From positions 1-9,899 of the forward strand of contig DASPKT010000218.1 in the NCBI GenBank assembly GCA_035627915.1: a stretch of 9,899 nucleotides of DNA. The letters run 5' to 3'. Each line of letters starts with the position of its first letter. The stretch's first letter is position 1. A program made the position numbers and the translations under genes. The stretch comes from DASPKT01 sp035627915 (GTDB taxonomy: Bacteria; Pseudomonadota; Alphaproteobacteria; Azospirillales; Azospirillaceae). The notes below the pieces were generated by a model. It did no database searches. It was not told the origin of the DNA and saw only the letters and a program-made list of their open reading frames with translations. This document shows positions 1 through 4,966 of the stretch, in pieces.

Positions 1-78
1 CACCGGCAGACCGGCGTTCAGCATCTCCTCGATACAGCGACGCTCGCCCAGGCTGAGGTGAGTGTAGGCGGACCCCAT
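1..78 (-). CDS. IS30-family transposase, N-terminal fragment (runs off window)
   Basis: The minus strand from the ATG at 78 reads 26 codons to the window edge. It begins MGSAYTHLSLGERRCIEEML and continues NAGLPV. The pattern Y-x-HLSLxERxxIExxLxAGL is the usual opening of IS30-family DDE transposases, where it forms the first helix of the N-terminal helix-turn-helix domain that binds the element's ends. The catalytic core would lie outside the window, so whether the element is intact cannot be judged. A GGGAG ribosome site lies about 7 nt before the ATG. Another ATG at 91 is out of frame and is not the start. The family call rests on a short but characteristic stretch. Confidence 0.8.
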   Translation of the reverse strand, partial: MGSAYTHLSLGERRCIEEMLNAGLPV

Positions 79-123
79 GTGCGACTCCCATGCCAAACCA
101 CTGAAAACATTGGTTTGTCGCAC
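79..123 (-). other. Inverted repeat in the transposase leader, possible read-in blocking hairpin
   Basis: GTGCGAC (79-85) pairs with GTCGCAC (117-123), and CAAACCA (94-100) pairs with TGGTTTG (111-117). In minus-strand RNA this gives about 13 bp with a 10-nt loop and one asymmetric bulge. The GGGA ribosome site lies in the bulge and the ATG at 78 follows the last paired base. IS10 and IS50 use comparable structures to hide the transposase start in transcripts entering from outside. That role here is inferred. Confidence 0.45.
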
Positions 124-190
124 TTCGATTTTGAGTCCACCACTGGCTGCAAAAAAACGTGATAATCCATCTTATGGAAATAATAGATAG

Positions 191-415
191 CTACTCCGCG
201 GCGAGGTCTCCCTCCCAGCCGGGTTCGCCCAGGAAGCGGCTGCCGACCTGCAGCCAGGGCAGCCGGGCCGGGTCCAGGCGGCCTTCGTTGAGCGCGGCGC
301 ACAGGCGGTGGGCGGCCGTCTCGCCCGTCGGGACGGCGCACCAGCGGCTGGTCAGTCGGTCCTGGATGCCCCAATGCGGCGACAGGCGCGGCATGCGGGT
401 GACGGCAAAGGCCAT
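191..415 (-). CDS. Unknown small protein, 74 aa
   Basis: The protein begins MAFAVTRMPRLSPHWGIQDR and ends GDLAAE. I do not recognise the family. It has no signal peptide or membrane segment and is rich in Arg, Leu, Pro and Trp, with four Trp (residues 15, 25, 54 and 67) and two Cys. The start at 415 is well supported by GGAGG at 425-429, nine bases upstream. It follows the asparaginase gene in the same direction with a gap of 134 bp. That gap holds an exact GGAAC-N16-CGTT promoter, so it is probably transcribed on its own as a general-stress gene. The stop codon sits exactly where GC-rich sequence gives way to AT-rich sequence next to the insertion element, so the true C-terminus may have been lost or altered. 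Confidence 0.65.
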   Translation of the reverse strand: MAFAVTRMPRLSPHWGIQDRLTSRWCAVPTGETAAHRLCAALNEGRLDPARLPWLQVGSRFLGEPGWEGDLAAE

Positions 416-491
416 GGGCGCGTTCCTCCGTGGTCGTCCGGCGCGGCACCCTCCGGCGCGGCATGGCCGGCGTGCGTCGTCCGGGCGAAGG

Positions 492-516
492 AACGTGGAA
501 CAGCGATTCCTGTTCC
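492..516 (-). promoter_or_regulatory. Sigma EcfG-type (general stress) promoter for the 74-aa gene
   Basis: On the minus strand GGAAC (516-512) is followed after exactly 16 bases by CGTT (495-492). This matches the alphaproteobacterial general-stress consensus GGAAC-N16/17-CGTT. It points at the 74-aa gene, leaving a leader of about 70 nt before the ATG at 415. The same bases form a 10-bp inverted repeat (494-503 with 510-519, 6-nt loop). An alternative reading is therefore a weak terminator for the asparaginase gene, but only a short, broken T run follows. Confidence 0.6.
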
Positions 517-549
517 ACGGGGCGCCTTGGGGGGCGTCCCAGGCGGCCG

Positions 550-1638
550 TCAGGGCTCGCCGCGGAAGATGGCGACGACCGGCGGGCCGCCCTCGACCTG
601 GCGGGCGCGGTACATGCCGGACGTGTTGAAACTCCAGGCGACCTGCCCGTCCGGCGCCACCGCCACCACGCCGCCGTCGCCGCCCAGCGCCGTCAGGCGC
701 TGGCCGATCACCGTGTCGGCGGCCTGCTGCACCGCCATGCCGCGGTACTCCACCAGCGCGCAGATCTCCCGCGCCACGCCCAGGCGGATGAAATACTCGC
801 CCGTCCCCGTGGCGGAGACGGCGCAGGACCCGTCGGACGCGTAGGTGCCGGCGCCGATGACGGGCACGTCGCCGACCCGGCCCCACAGCTTGGCGGTGGT
901 GCCGCCGGTAGAGGTGCCGGCGGCGACATGGCCCCGGCGGTCCAGCGCCACCACCCCGACGGTGCCGTACTTCCTGTCCTCCACGGCCAGCGAGGCGGCG
1001 GCCGCCGGTTCCGGCGGGGCGCCGGCCGGGCGCGGCGGCACCGGCAGGCCGCGCTCGGCCAGCGTCTTCTTCAGGGACTGCCAGCGCCGCTCGGTGAAGA
1101 ACCAGGCGGGGTCCGCCCGCTCCACCCCGGCCGACAGGCCGAACCGTTCCGCCCCCGCACCGATCAGCATGACGTGCGGGGATTTCTCCATGACCGCGCG
1201 GGCCAGCGTGATCGGGTTCTTCGTCCCGGTGACGCCGGCGACGGCGCCGGCCTTCAGCGTGGCGCCGTCCATGATGGCGGCGTCCAGCTCGTTGCGGCCG
1301 TCGGCGGTGAAGACGGCGCCGCGCCCGGCATTGAACAGCGGGTCGTCCTCCAGCCCGCGGACGACCGCCTCCACCGCGTCGAGCGCGCTGCCGCCGGCCT
1401 CCAGCACGCGGGTGCCGCGCTCCAGCGCCGCCGCCATGGCGGCGCGGTAGGCGGCCTCGGTCTCCGGGCCCATGGTCTCGCGGTCCATGATGCCGGCGCC
1501 GCCATGGACGGCCAGCGCCCAGCCGGGCTTCGCCGCCGTCCGCGACGGGCCCCCGGCGGCGCAGCCGGCCAGGGCGAGCGACAGCGCCAGCAGGAAGCCC
1601 AGGCGGCGGGCGGCGGGCATGCGGGGGTGCGGGGCCAT
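550..1638 (-). CDS. Isoaspartyl peptidase/L-asparaginase (Ntn-hydrolase family), predicted lipoprotein
   Basis: This 362-residue protein belongs to the plant-type asparaginase/isoaspartyl dipeptidase family (IaaA/EcAIII). These enzymes cleave beta-aspartyl dipeptides and asparagine after autocatalytic cleavage before a threonine. Visible motifs are AVHGGAG near the start of the fold, the small-subunit opening YGTVGVVALD with nucleophile Thr226, GTSTGGTTAKLWGRVGD, GAGTYASDGSCAVSATG and the family's C-terminal FNTSGMYR. A Pro/Ala-rich linker precedes Thr226. The N-terminus has basic residues, a hydrophobic run and the lipobox LAGC (Cys26), so the enzyme should be exported and lipid-anchored, whereas most bacterial relatives are cytoplasmic. 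I chose the ATG at 1638, which has a weak GAGAGA ribosome site; the ATG at 1620 has none but would keep the signal. The gene is divergent from the 1960 gene. Family certain; substrate not. Confidence 0.9.
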   Translation of the reverse strand: MAPHPRMPAARRLGFLLALSLALAGCAAGGPSRTAAKPGWALAVHGGAGIMDRETMGPETEAAYRAAMAAALERGTRVLEAGGSALDAVEAVVRGLEDDPLFNAGRGAVFTADGRNELDAAIMDGATLKAGAVAGVTGTKNPITLARAVMEKSPHVMLIGAGAERFGLSAGVERADPAWFFTERRWQSLKKTLAERGLPVPPRPAGAPPEPAAAASLAVEDRKYGTVGVVALDRRGHVAAGTSTGGTTAKLWGRVGDVPVIGAGTYASDGSCAVSATGTGEYFIRLGVAREICALVEYRGMAVQQAADTVIGQRLTALGGDGGVVAVAPDGQVAWSFNTSGMYRARQVEGGPPVVAIFRGEP

Positions 1639-1959
1639 GGGCGGTCTCTCTGCGGCGGGACCCGCCCGTCTTAGCAACCGTCCCGGCACCCGGCAACCGC
1701 TCCGCCGGTGGGCCTGGCCGACTGGAGCTTGATCGGCAGTGGCTTGATCGGCAGTGGCTTGGTCGACGGGGACTGCCCGGCCGGCTTAGCCCGGGCGGCG
1801 GCCACCCCTCCCCCGGCGTCCGCCGCCCCCGCCCGGCGGGTTGATCCGGCAGGGGGCGGGCACCACGCGCGGATGAACTCCCAGCGCCCCCCTCGCCAGG
1901 GACGCCGATCCCGGGCACGACTCGGGGCCGCGCGGGGGGGCACGACCGGAGGGCATCAC
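1639..1959. other. Divergent intergenic region, 321 bp, no gene seen
   Basis: This lies between the divergent starts at 1638 (minus) and 1960 (plus). It contains a 15-bp tandem repeat (1728-1763) and a GC-rich inverted repeat, CCGCCCCC (1823-1830) with GGGGGCGG (1852-1859), that could form a stem with a 21-nt loop. A weak minus-strand promoter is conceivable: TTGCCG, 17 bp, TAAGAC, ending near 1669. No convincing plus-strand promoter is seen. Open frames here are low-complexity GC-rich readings without ribosome sites. Confidence 0.6.
1728..1763. repeat. 15-bp tandem repeat, two exact copies plus a decayed third
   Basis: CTTGATCGGCAGTGG occurs at 1728-1742 and again at 1743-1757, followed by the diverged start of a third copy (CTTGGTCG). 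It lies about 90 bp upstream of the asparaginase start. It may be slippage or a repeated regulator site; the sequence does not say which. Confidence 0.8.
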
Positions 1960-2169
1960 ATGGGACGGAGTGCGGACGAACTGGCCGACTCGGCGCGGCA
2001 GCTGGTCCTGCATGCGGACTTCACCTGCCGCGCGGCGCAGCTGCTGGCCGAGCGCAGCCGCGGGCGGATCGAGCGGGCGCAGGCGCTGATGAGCGACGGG
2101 GCGCGCCTGCTGGCCGGCGCCCGCGACCATGCCGGCTTGTGGGGCCGGCCGTCCTCCGGCCGCGGCTGA
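1960..2169 (+). CDS. Unknown small protein, 69 aa
   Basis: The protein starts MGRSADELADSARQLVLHAD and ends WGRPSSGRG. The start is supported by GGAGGG at 1948-1953, six bases before the ATG. Residues 4-55 look mostly alpha-helical and charged, with many Ala, Arg and Leu, one Cys (23) and two His. The Gly/Ser-rich tail is probably unstructured. There is no signal peptide or membrane segment, and I do not recognise a family. It is 95 bp upstream of the haemerythrin gene in the same direction. That gap contains a separate stress promoter, so the two may be only loosely co-transcribed. A small soluble stress or regulatory protein is possible but not shown. Confidence 0.6.
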   Translation: MGRSADELADSARQLVLHADFTCRAAQLLAERSRGRIERAQALMSDGARLLAGARDHAGLWGRPSSGRG

Positions 2170-2199
2170 GGCCGGGCACGCCGTCGCGCCGGGGCCGCC

Positions 2200-2225
2200 G
2201 GAACCCGGCCTCAGCCCCGGCCGTT
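2200..2225 (+). promoter_or_regulatory. Sigma EcfG-type (general stress) promoter for the haemerythrin gene
   Basis: GGAAC (2200-2204), 17 bases, then CGTT (2222-2225) matches the alphaproteobacterial EcfG consensus exactly. The ATG of the haemerythrin gene follows 40 bp after CGTT, with GGGAGG at 2251-2256 between them. The geometry fits a promoter with a leader of roughly 30 nt. Confidence 0.65.
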
Positions 2226-2264
2226 CCCCGGGGGACGAAACGGAAGCCCCGGGAGGCCGACGGC

Positions 2265-2747
2265 ATGGACATCCTCAAGCGCATCGAGCAGGACCACAAG
2301 ACCGCCCGCAAGCTGATGGAGCAGCTGAAGAAGGAGGACGACCCGCACGGCCGCTCCGCCCTCTTCGACAAGCTGCAGCGGGAGCTGTGGAGCCATGCCA
2401 AGGTGGAGGAGACCGTCCTCTACGCCGCCATGATCCAGGCCGCGGGCGAGAAGCACGAGACGCTGGAGGGCTTCAGCGAGCACCACACCATCAACGGGCT
2501 GCTGGACGAGGTGACCGACATGCCGACCGAGGGCCCCGCCTGGGGCGCCAAGTTCGACGTGCTGGCGGAGCTGGTGGAGCATCACCTGGACGAGGAGGAG
2601 GAGGAGCTGTTCGCCGAGGCGCGCGAGGCGCTGGGGGAAGAGCGCCTGAAGGAGCTGGGCGGGGCCTTCGACGAGCGCAAGCGCCACGCGCTGTCGGCGC
2701 TGGAGCCCCTGCCGGAGCGGGCGAAGAAGAAGAAGGGCGCGGCGTAG
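2265..2747 (+). CDS. Haemerythrin HHE cation-binding domain protein
   Basis: This 160-residue protein is an all-helical haemerythrin-like (HHE) protein, expected to hold a di-iron centre that binds O2 or reacts with NO or peroxide. Candidate ligands fall in the family order: His11 (EQDH), His44 and Glu48 (SHAKVEE), His73/His74 (EHHTINGLLDE), and His106/His107 with Glu110/Glu111 (EHHLDEEEEE). The rest is charged helix ending in a Lys-rich tail (AKKKKGAA). It has no signal, so it is cytoplasmic. The ATG at 2265 is fixed by GGGAGG eight bases upstream; longer in-frame reading upstream is Pro/Arg-rich noise. An EcfG-type promoter lies just upstream, which suits a stress gene. It converges with the MBL gene with 3 bp between stops. 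Domain call firm; physiological ligand unknown. Confidence 0.92.
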   Translation: MDILKRIEQDHKTARKLMEQLKKEDDPHGRSALFDKLQRELWSHAKVEETVLYAAMIQAAGEKHETLEGFSEHHTINGLLDEVTDMPTEGPAWGAKFDVLAELVEHHLDEEEEELFAEAREALGEERLKELGGAFDERKRHALSALEPLPERAKKKKGAA

Positions 2748-2750
2748 GCG

Positions 2751-3755
2751 TCAGGCTGCGCCGGACGTCCCTGCCCTGAACGCCGCCTCTGCCTCCGCCG
2801 CCAGCTCCGCCTCGCGGCCCAGGTAGCGCGGTGAGAAGTGGAAGGGGATCAGCCGCCCCACCCCCGCCGCGGCGGCCAGGCGGCCGGCGCAGGCGGCGGT
2901 GAGGTGGCGGCGCCGGGCCGCCTGGTCGGCGTCCTCCTCCAGGAACGGGGTCTCCACGAACAGCCGGTCCACCCCGCGCACGAGGTCCGCCGCGCGGGCG
3001 AGGTTGTCTTGCGTGCAGGCGGCGTCGGTGACGTAGCCGACGCCCTCCCCCGGCGCCAGCCGCAGGGCGTGCTCGCGCAGCAGGCCCAGCGGCACCGTGC
3101 GCTCCCCGCCCGCGGCAATGGCCGTGTCGTCGGGCAGGCCCCGGCGCGCGGCGTGCTTGGCATCCTCCAGCCAGGCGCCGACCGGCAGGCCCAGCCGGTC
3201 CAGCCCGGCGCGCCAGACATTGACCCGCACCGTCTCGCGCAGCGCGAAGGCCAGCGACGGGATGCCGTGGTCGAGCTCGGCCGCCTCCACCGTCACCTGG
3301 TCGCCAGCCATGACGGTGCCGGGGCGCAAACGTGGCGGGTCCATGTCGCGGCGGCGGAAGGCATCGCGCGCGGCAAACAGGGCGCCCGCCGCCAGCCTGC
3401 CGTCCGCGAACTCCAGCACCTCCACGGCGAAGTCGACGCTGTGCGCGCCCAGCAGGTTCCAGTCGTAGGAGGCCAGCCGGTGCCCGACGCGGTCGGCCAT
3501 GCAGGCGGGCCCCACCACCCGCAGCCGCCCCGCCCGGTGCAGCCGCAGCCGCAGCAGCCGGTCGAAGCCGGCGAAATGGTCCATGTGGGCGTGCGAGACG
3601 AAGAGGTGCCCGACCCGCCCCAGCTCCCGCGGGGACAGGGCCGAGAGGTCGCCGGCGTCCACCAGCAGGGCACCGGCGCCGAAGCGGAAGTCGACGAACA
3701 GCGCCGGGTCGCCGGCGGGCCCGTTCACCAGCCGCGGCTGGAAGAAGCGGCCCAT
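2751..3755 (-). CDS. Ribonuclease Z-like MBL-fold metallo-hydrolase
   Basis: This 334-residue metallo-beta-lactamase-fold protein has SHAHMDH (His55, His57, Asp59, His60) for two metals. Later RNase Z-type motifs follow: DHGIPSLAF (His163), YVTDAA (Asp244), an HLTAA segment (His284, in place of the HST motif) and HFSPRY (His306). The full set of metal ligands therefore looks present. LGLPVGAWL resembles the RNase Z segment that precedes its basic loop. Unlike true tRNA 3' processing enzymes, the N-terminus lacks the GT-x-x-x-P-x-x-x-RN motif, and I see no clear exosite arm. It may therefore be an RNase Z paralogue acting on another phosphodiester or ester. The start is 4 bp after the DUF1003 stop with GAGGGGA upstream, indicating coupling. 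It is the last gene of the mgsA cluster. Confidence 0.85.
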   Translation of the reverse strand: MGRFFQPRLVNGPAGDPALFVDFRFGAGALLVDAGDLSALSPRELGRVGHLFVSHAHMDHFAGFDRLLRLRLHRAGRLRVVGPACMADRVGHRLASYDWNLLGAHSVDFAVEVLEFADGRLAAGALFAARDAFRRRDMDPPRLRPGTVMAGDQVTVEAAELDHGIPSLAFALRETVRVNVWRAGLDRLGLPVGAWLEDAKHAARRGLPDDTAIAAGGERTVPLGLLREHALRLAPGEGVGYVTDAACTQDNLARAADLVRGVDRLFVETPFLEEDADQAARRRHLTAACAGRLAAAAGVGRLIPFHFSPRYLGREAELAAEAEAAFRAGTSGAA

Positions 3756-3759
3756 CGGC

Positions 3760-4308
3760 TCAGCAGTCCCCCTCGCCGGCGCTCAGCCTCTCCTCCAGCT
3801 CGCGGGCGATGCTGTCGACGGCGGTGACGTGGGCCAGCTCCTCCGCCTCCGGGTCGGTGGCGGCCTCGCGGATGTCGAGGCGTTCGCAGACCGCCTGCAG
3901 CAGCGTGATGATCTTGGTCACCTCGCGCTCGGTCAGCAGGTTGACCTGCAGGGCCAGGTGGGCCCGCTGGTCGGCCCGCTGGCCCATGCGGTTCTGCTTG
4001 ATGAGGACGAAGGTGGACATCAGCACCCCCTCCATCGAGACGATCAGGCAGAGGAAGACGAAGGGGAACGGGTCGAAGGGCGGGATGAAGGGGATCAGGC
4101 CCGTGTTGACGGCCGTCCAGCCGGCGAACAGCAGCACGTGGCAGAGCACGAAGGCGACGGTGCCGACAAAGCCGGCGATGGCGTCGGCGATCCGGTCGCT
4201 GAGGCTGCGCCGCTCCGCGAACTCGCGTTCCAGCTCCAGCACGGCGCGGATGTTCTCCAGCGCCGGCCGCGGCACCACCGGTTCCCTGACCGCATCACCG
4301 TCTGCCAT
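3760..4308 (-). CDS. DUF1003 inner-membrane protein
   Basis: This 182-residue protein matches DUF1003. Its hallmark is a Pro/Phe-rich turn, a second membrane helix with SMEGVLMSTFVLIKQNRM, then RADQRAHLALQVNLLTERE and a helical C-terminus. The two predicted membrane segments are about residues 44-67 and 80-104. The N-terminal 40 residues and the charged C-terminal 75 residues are probably both cytoplasmic. The family's function is unknown. I chose the ATG at 4308 (MADGDAVREP); an upstream in-frame extension to 4464 would overlap mgsA and reads as unrelated sequence. Its ribosome site is weak (GGACGGG). It lies 70 bp downstream of mgsA and 4 bp upstream of the MBL gene, all in one direction. 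Confidence 0.85.
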   Translation of the reverse strand: MADGDAVREPVVPRPALENIRAVLELEREFAERRSLSDRIADAIAGFVGTVAFVLCHVLLFAGWTAVNTGLIPFIPPFDPFPFVFLCLIVSMEGVLMSTFVLIKQNRMGQRADQRAHLALQVNLLTEREVTKIITLLQAVCERLDIREAATDPEAEELAHVTAVDSIARELEERLSAGEGDC

Positions 4309-4325
4309 CGCCGCGCCCGTCCGGA

Positions 4326-4357
4326 GTTCCTGGAACCCGCCCCAACAGGCGGGCGGG
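4326..4357 (-). other. Inverted repeats between mgsA and the DUF1003 gene, possible attenuator
   Basis: CCCGCCC (4336-4342) pairs with GGGCGGG (4351-4357) across an 8-nt loop, and GTTCC-T-GGAAC (4326-4336) is a perfect short palindrome beside it. In minus-strand RNA these lie between the mgsA stop and the DUF1003 start. There is no T run, so this could be a partial terminator or an RNA-stabilising stem rather than a full stop. Confidence 0.35.
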
Positions 4358-4378
4358 CGCAACGGTCCGACGGTCCGT

Positions 4379-4786
4379 TCAGGCGCCTTCCGCGGCCATG
4401 GCGGCGACCAGCAGGGTGGCCGTCCGCTCGTTGCAGGCCAGCGGCACGTCGTAGAGGGCGGCAAGGCGGAGAAGCGCTTTCACGTCAACGTCGTGCGGCA
4501 TCGGGCTCAAGGGATCGATGAAGAATACCAGCAGGTCCAGCCGCTCCTCCGCGATGAGGGCACCGATCTGCTGGTCGCCGCCCAGCGGGCCGCTGCGCAG
4601 GCGCGTCACGTCCAGTTCCGGGCACGCCTCCGCCACCCGTCCCCCGGTCGTGCCCGTGGCGACGATCCGGGTGCGGGCCAGGAAGCCGCGGTGCGCCCTG
4701 GCCCAGTCGACCAGCGCCGCCTTCTTGTCGTCGTGGGCGACCAGCCCGACCGTCATCCGCTCCGCCACCTGCGCGCCCTCCGGCAT
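4379..4786 (-). CDS. mgsA: Methylglyoxal synthase
   Basis: This 135-residue protein converts dihydroxyacetone phosphate to methylglyoxal plus phosphate, a bypass of lower glycolysis that relieves phosphosugar build-up. Diagnostic motifs are VAHDDKK (His18), ATGTTGG (44-49, phosphate loop), SGPLGGDQQIGA with catalytic Asp71, FFIDPL, and PHDVDVKALLRLA with His98, Asp101 and Arg107. Numbering is nearly the same as the E. coli enzyme. It stops soon after the ACNERTATLL segment, lacking about the last 20 residues of the E. coli protein, including the region of Arg150. The ATG at 4786 gives the usual N-terminal length. The ATG at 4756 has a better ribosome site (GGAG) but leaves only a few residues before the first strand. 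It heads a cluster with DUF1003 and MBL genes; the upstream palindrome may control it. Confidence 0.95.
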   Translation of the reverse strand: MPEGAQVAERMTVGLVAHDDKKAALVDWARAHRGFLARTRIVATGTTGGRVAEACPELDVTRLRSGPLGGDQQIGALIAEERLDLLVFFIDPLSPMPHDVDVKALLRLAALYDVPLACNERTATLLVAAMAAEGA

Positions 4787-4826
4787 CTTGTGTCCAAGGC
4801 CTTAAAATATGCCGCAGAGGGCGTGC

Positions 4827-4840
4827 ATCCCCTAGGGGAT
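4827..4840. promoter_or_regulatory. Perfect 14-bp palindrome, candidate operator or activator site for mgsA
   Basis: ATCCCCTAGGGGAT is a perfect palindrome in the 180-bp divergent region between mgsA and the FG-GAP gene. On the minus strand a plausible -10 box, TATTTT (4809-4804), puts the mgsA -35 position inside this palindrome, where no good -35 hexamer exists. This fits a regulator that activates mgsA from the -35 region. The regulator family is unknown; half-sites of this kind would suit NarL/LuxR-type dimers. Confidence 0.45.
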
Positions 4841-4866
4841 ACGACCAAGGGCACTGCGCGCCTGAA

Positions 4867-4895
4867 TTGACAAGCATTCGCTGTACAAGCATGTT
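4867..4895 (+). promoter_or_regulatory. Candidate promoter for the FG-GAP protein gene
   Basis: A perfect TTGACA at 4867-4872 is followed after 17 bp by CATGTT (4890-4895), a weak -10. The 8-bp direct repeat ACAAGCAT (4870-4877 and 4885-4892, 15-bp period) overlaps it. The start codon is about 70 bp downstream. Confidence 0.4.
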
Positions 4896-4966
4896 CCACA
4901 ACCAGGGGCGGAGTGCTTCCCCGTGTCGGGGCGCACGATCAACACCGCGAAAGGACTAGAGGCGAA

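Larger units (their letters stand above)
1..143 (-). mobile_element. Left terminal part of an IS30-family insertion sequence (outer boundary approximate)
   Basis: Read on the minus strand, about 40-65 bp before the transposase ATG lies AATCGAAGTGCGACA (118-132). It resembles the 'TCGAAGTGCAACA'-like core of many IS30-family terminal inverted repeats. The repeat probably begins around 135-143, but the opposite end lies outside the window, so neither the exact boundary nor a target duplication can be defined. Base composition here is much lower in GC than in the flanking genes, which suits an acquired element. Confidence 0.6.

Noticed and set aside
494..519. Inverted repeat as the intrinsic terminator of the asparaginase gene
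   Set aside because: There is no proper T run after the stem, and the same bases form an exact EcfG promoter for the next gene. A dual role is not excluded.
430..1674. Plus-strand open frame of 414 codons
   Set aside because: It is the antisense of the asparaginase gene, with low-complexity Gly/Arg/Ala composition and no motif.
191..1918. Long minus-strand open frame of 575 codons overlapping the asparaginase
   Set aside because: Its upstream part is Arg/Gly/Pro-rich out-of-frame reading of the asparaginase gene. Only its last 74 codons, with their own ribosome site, are credible.
3332..4870. Plus-strand open frame of 512 codons across the mgsA cluster
   Set aside because: It lies antisense to three recognisable genes and is a GC-rich shadow without a domain or ribosome site.
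4876..4897. Possible EcfG promoter for mgsA (minus-strand GGAAC at 4897-4893)
   Set aside because: The element 17 bases downstream reads GCTT, not CGTT, and the position is over 85 bp from the start codon.
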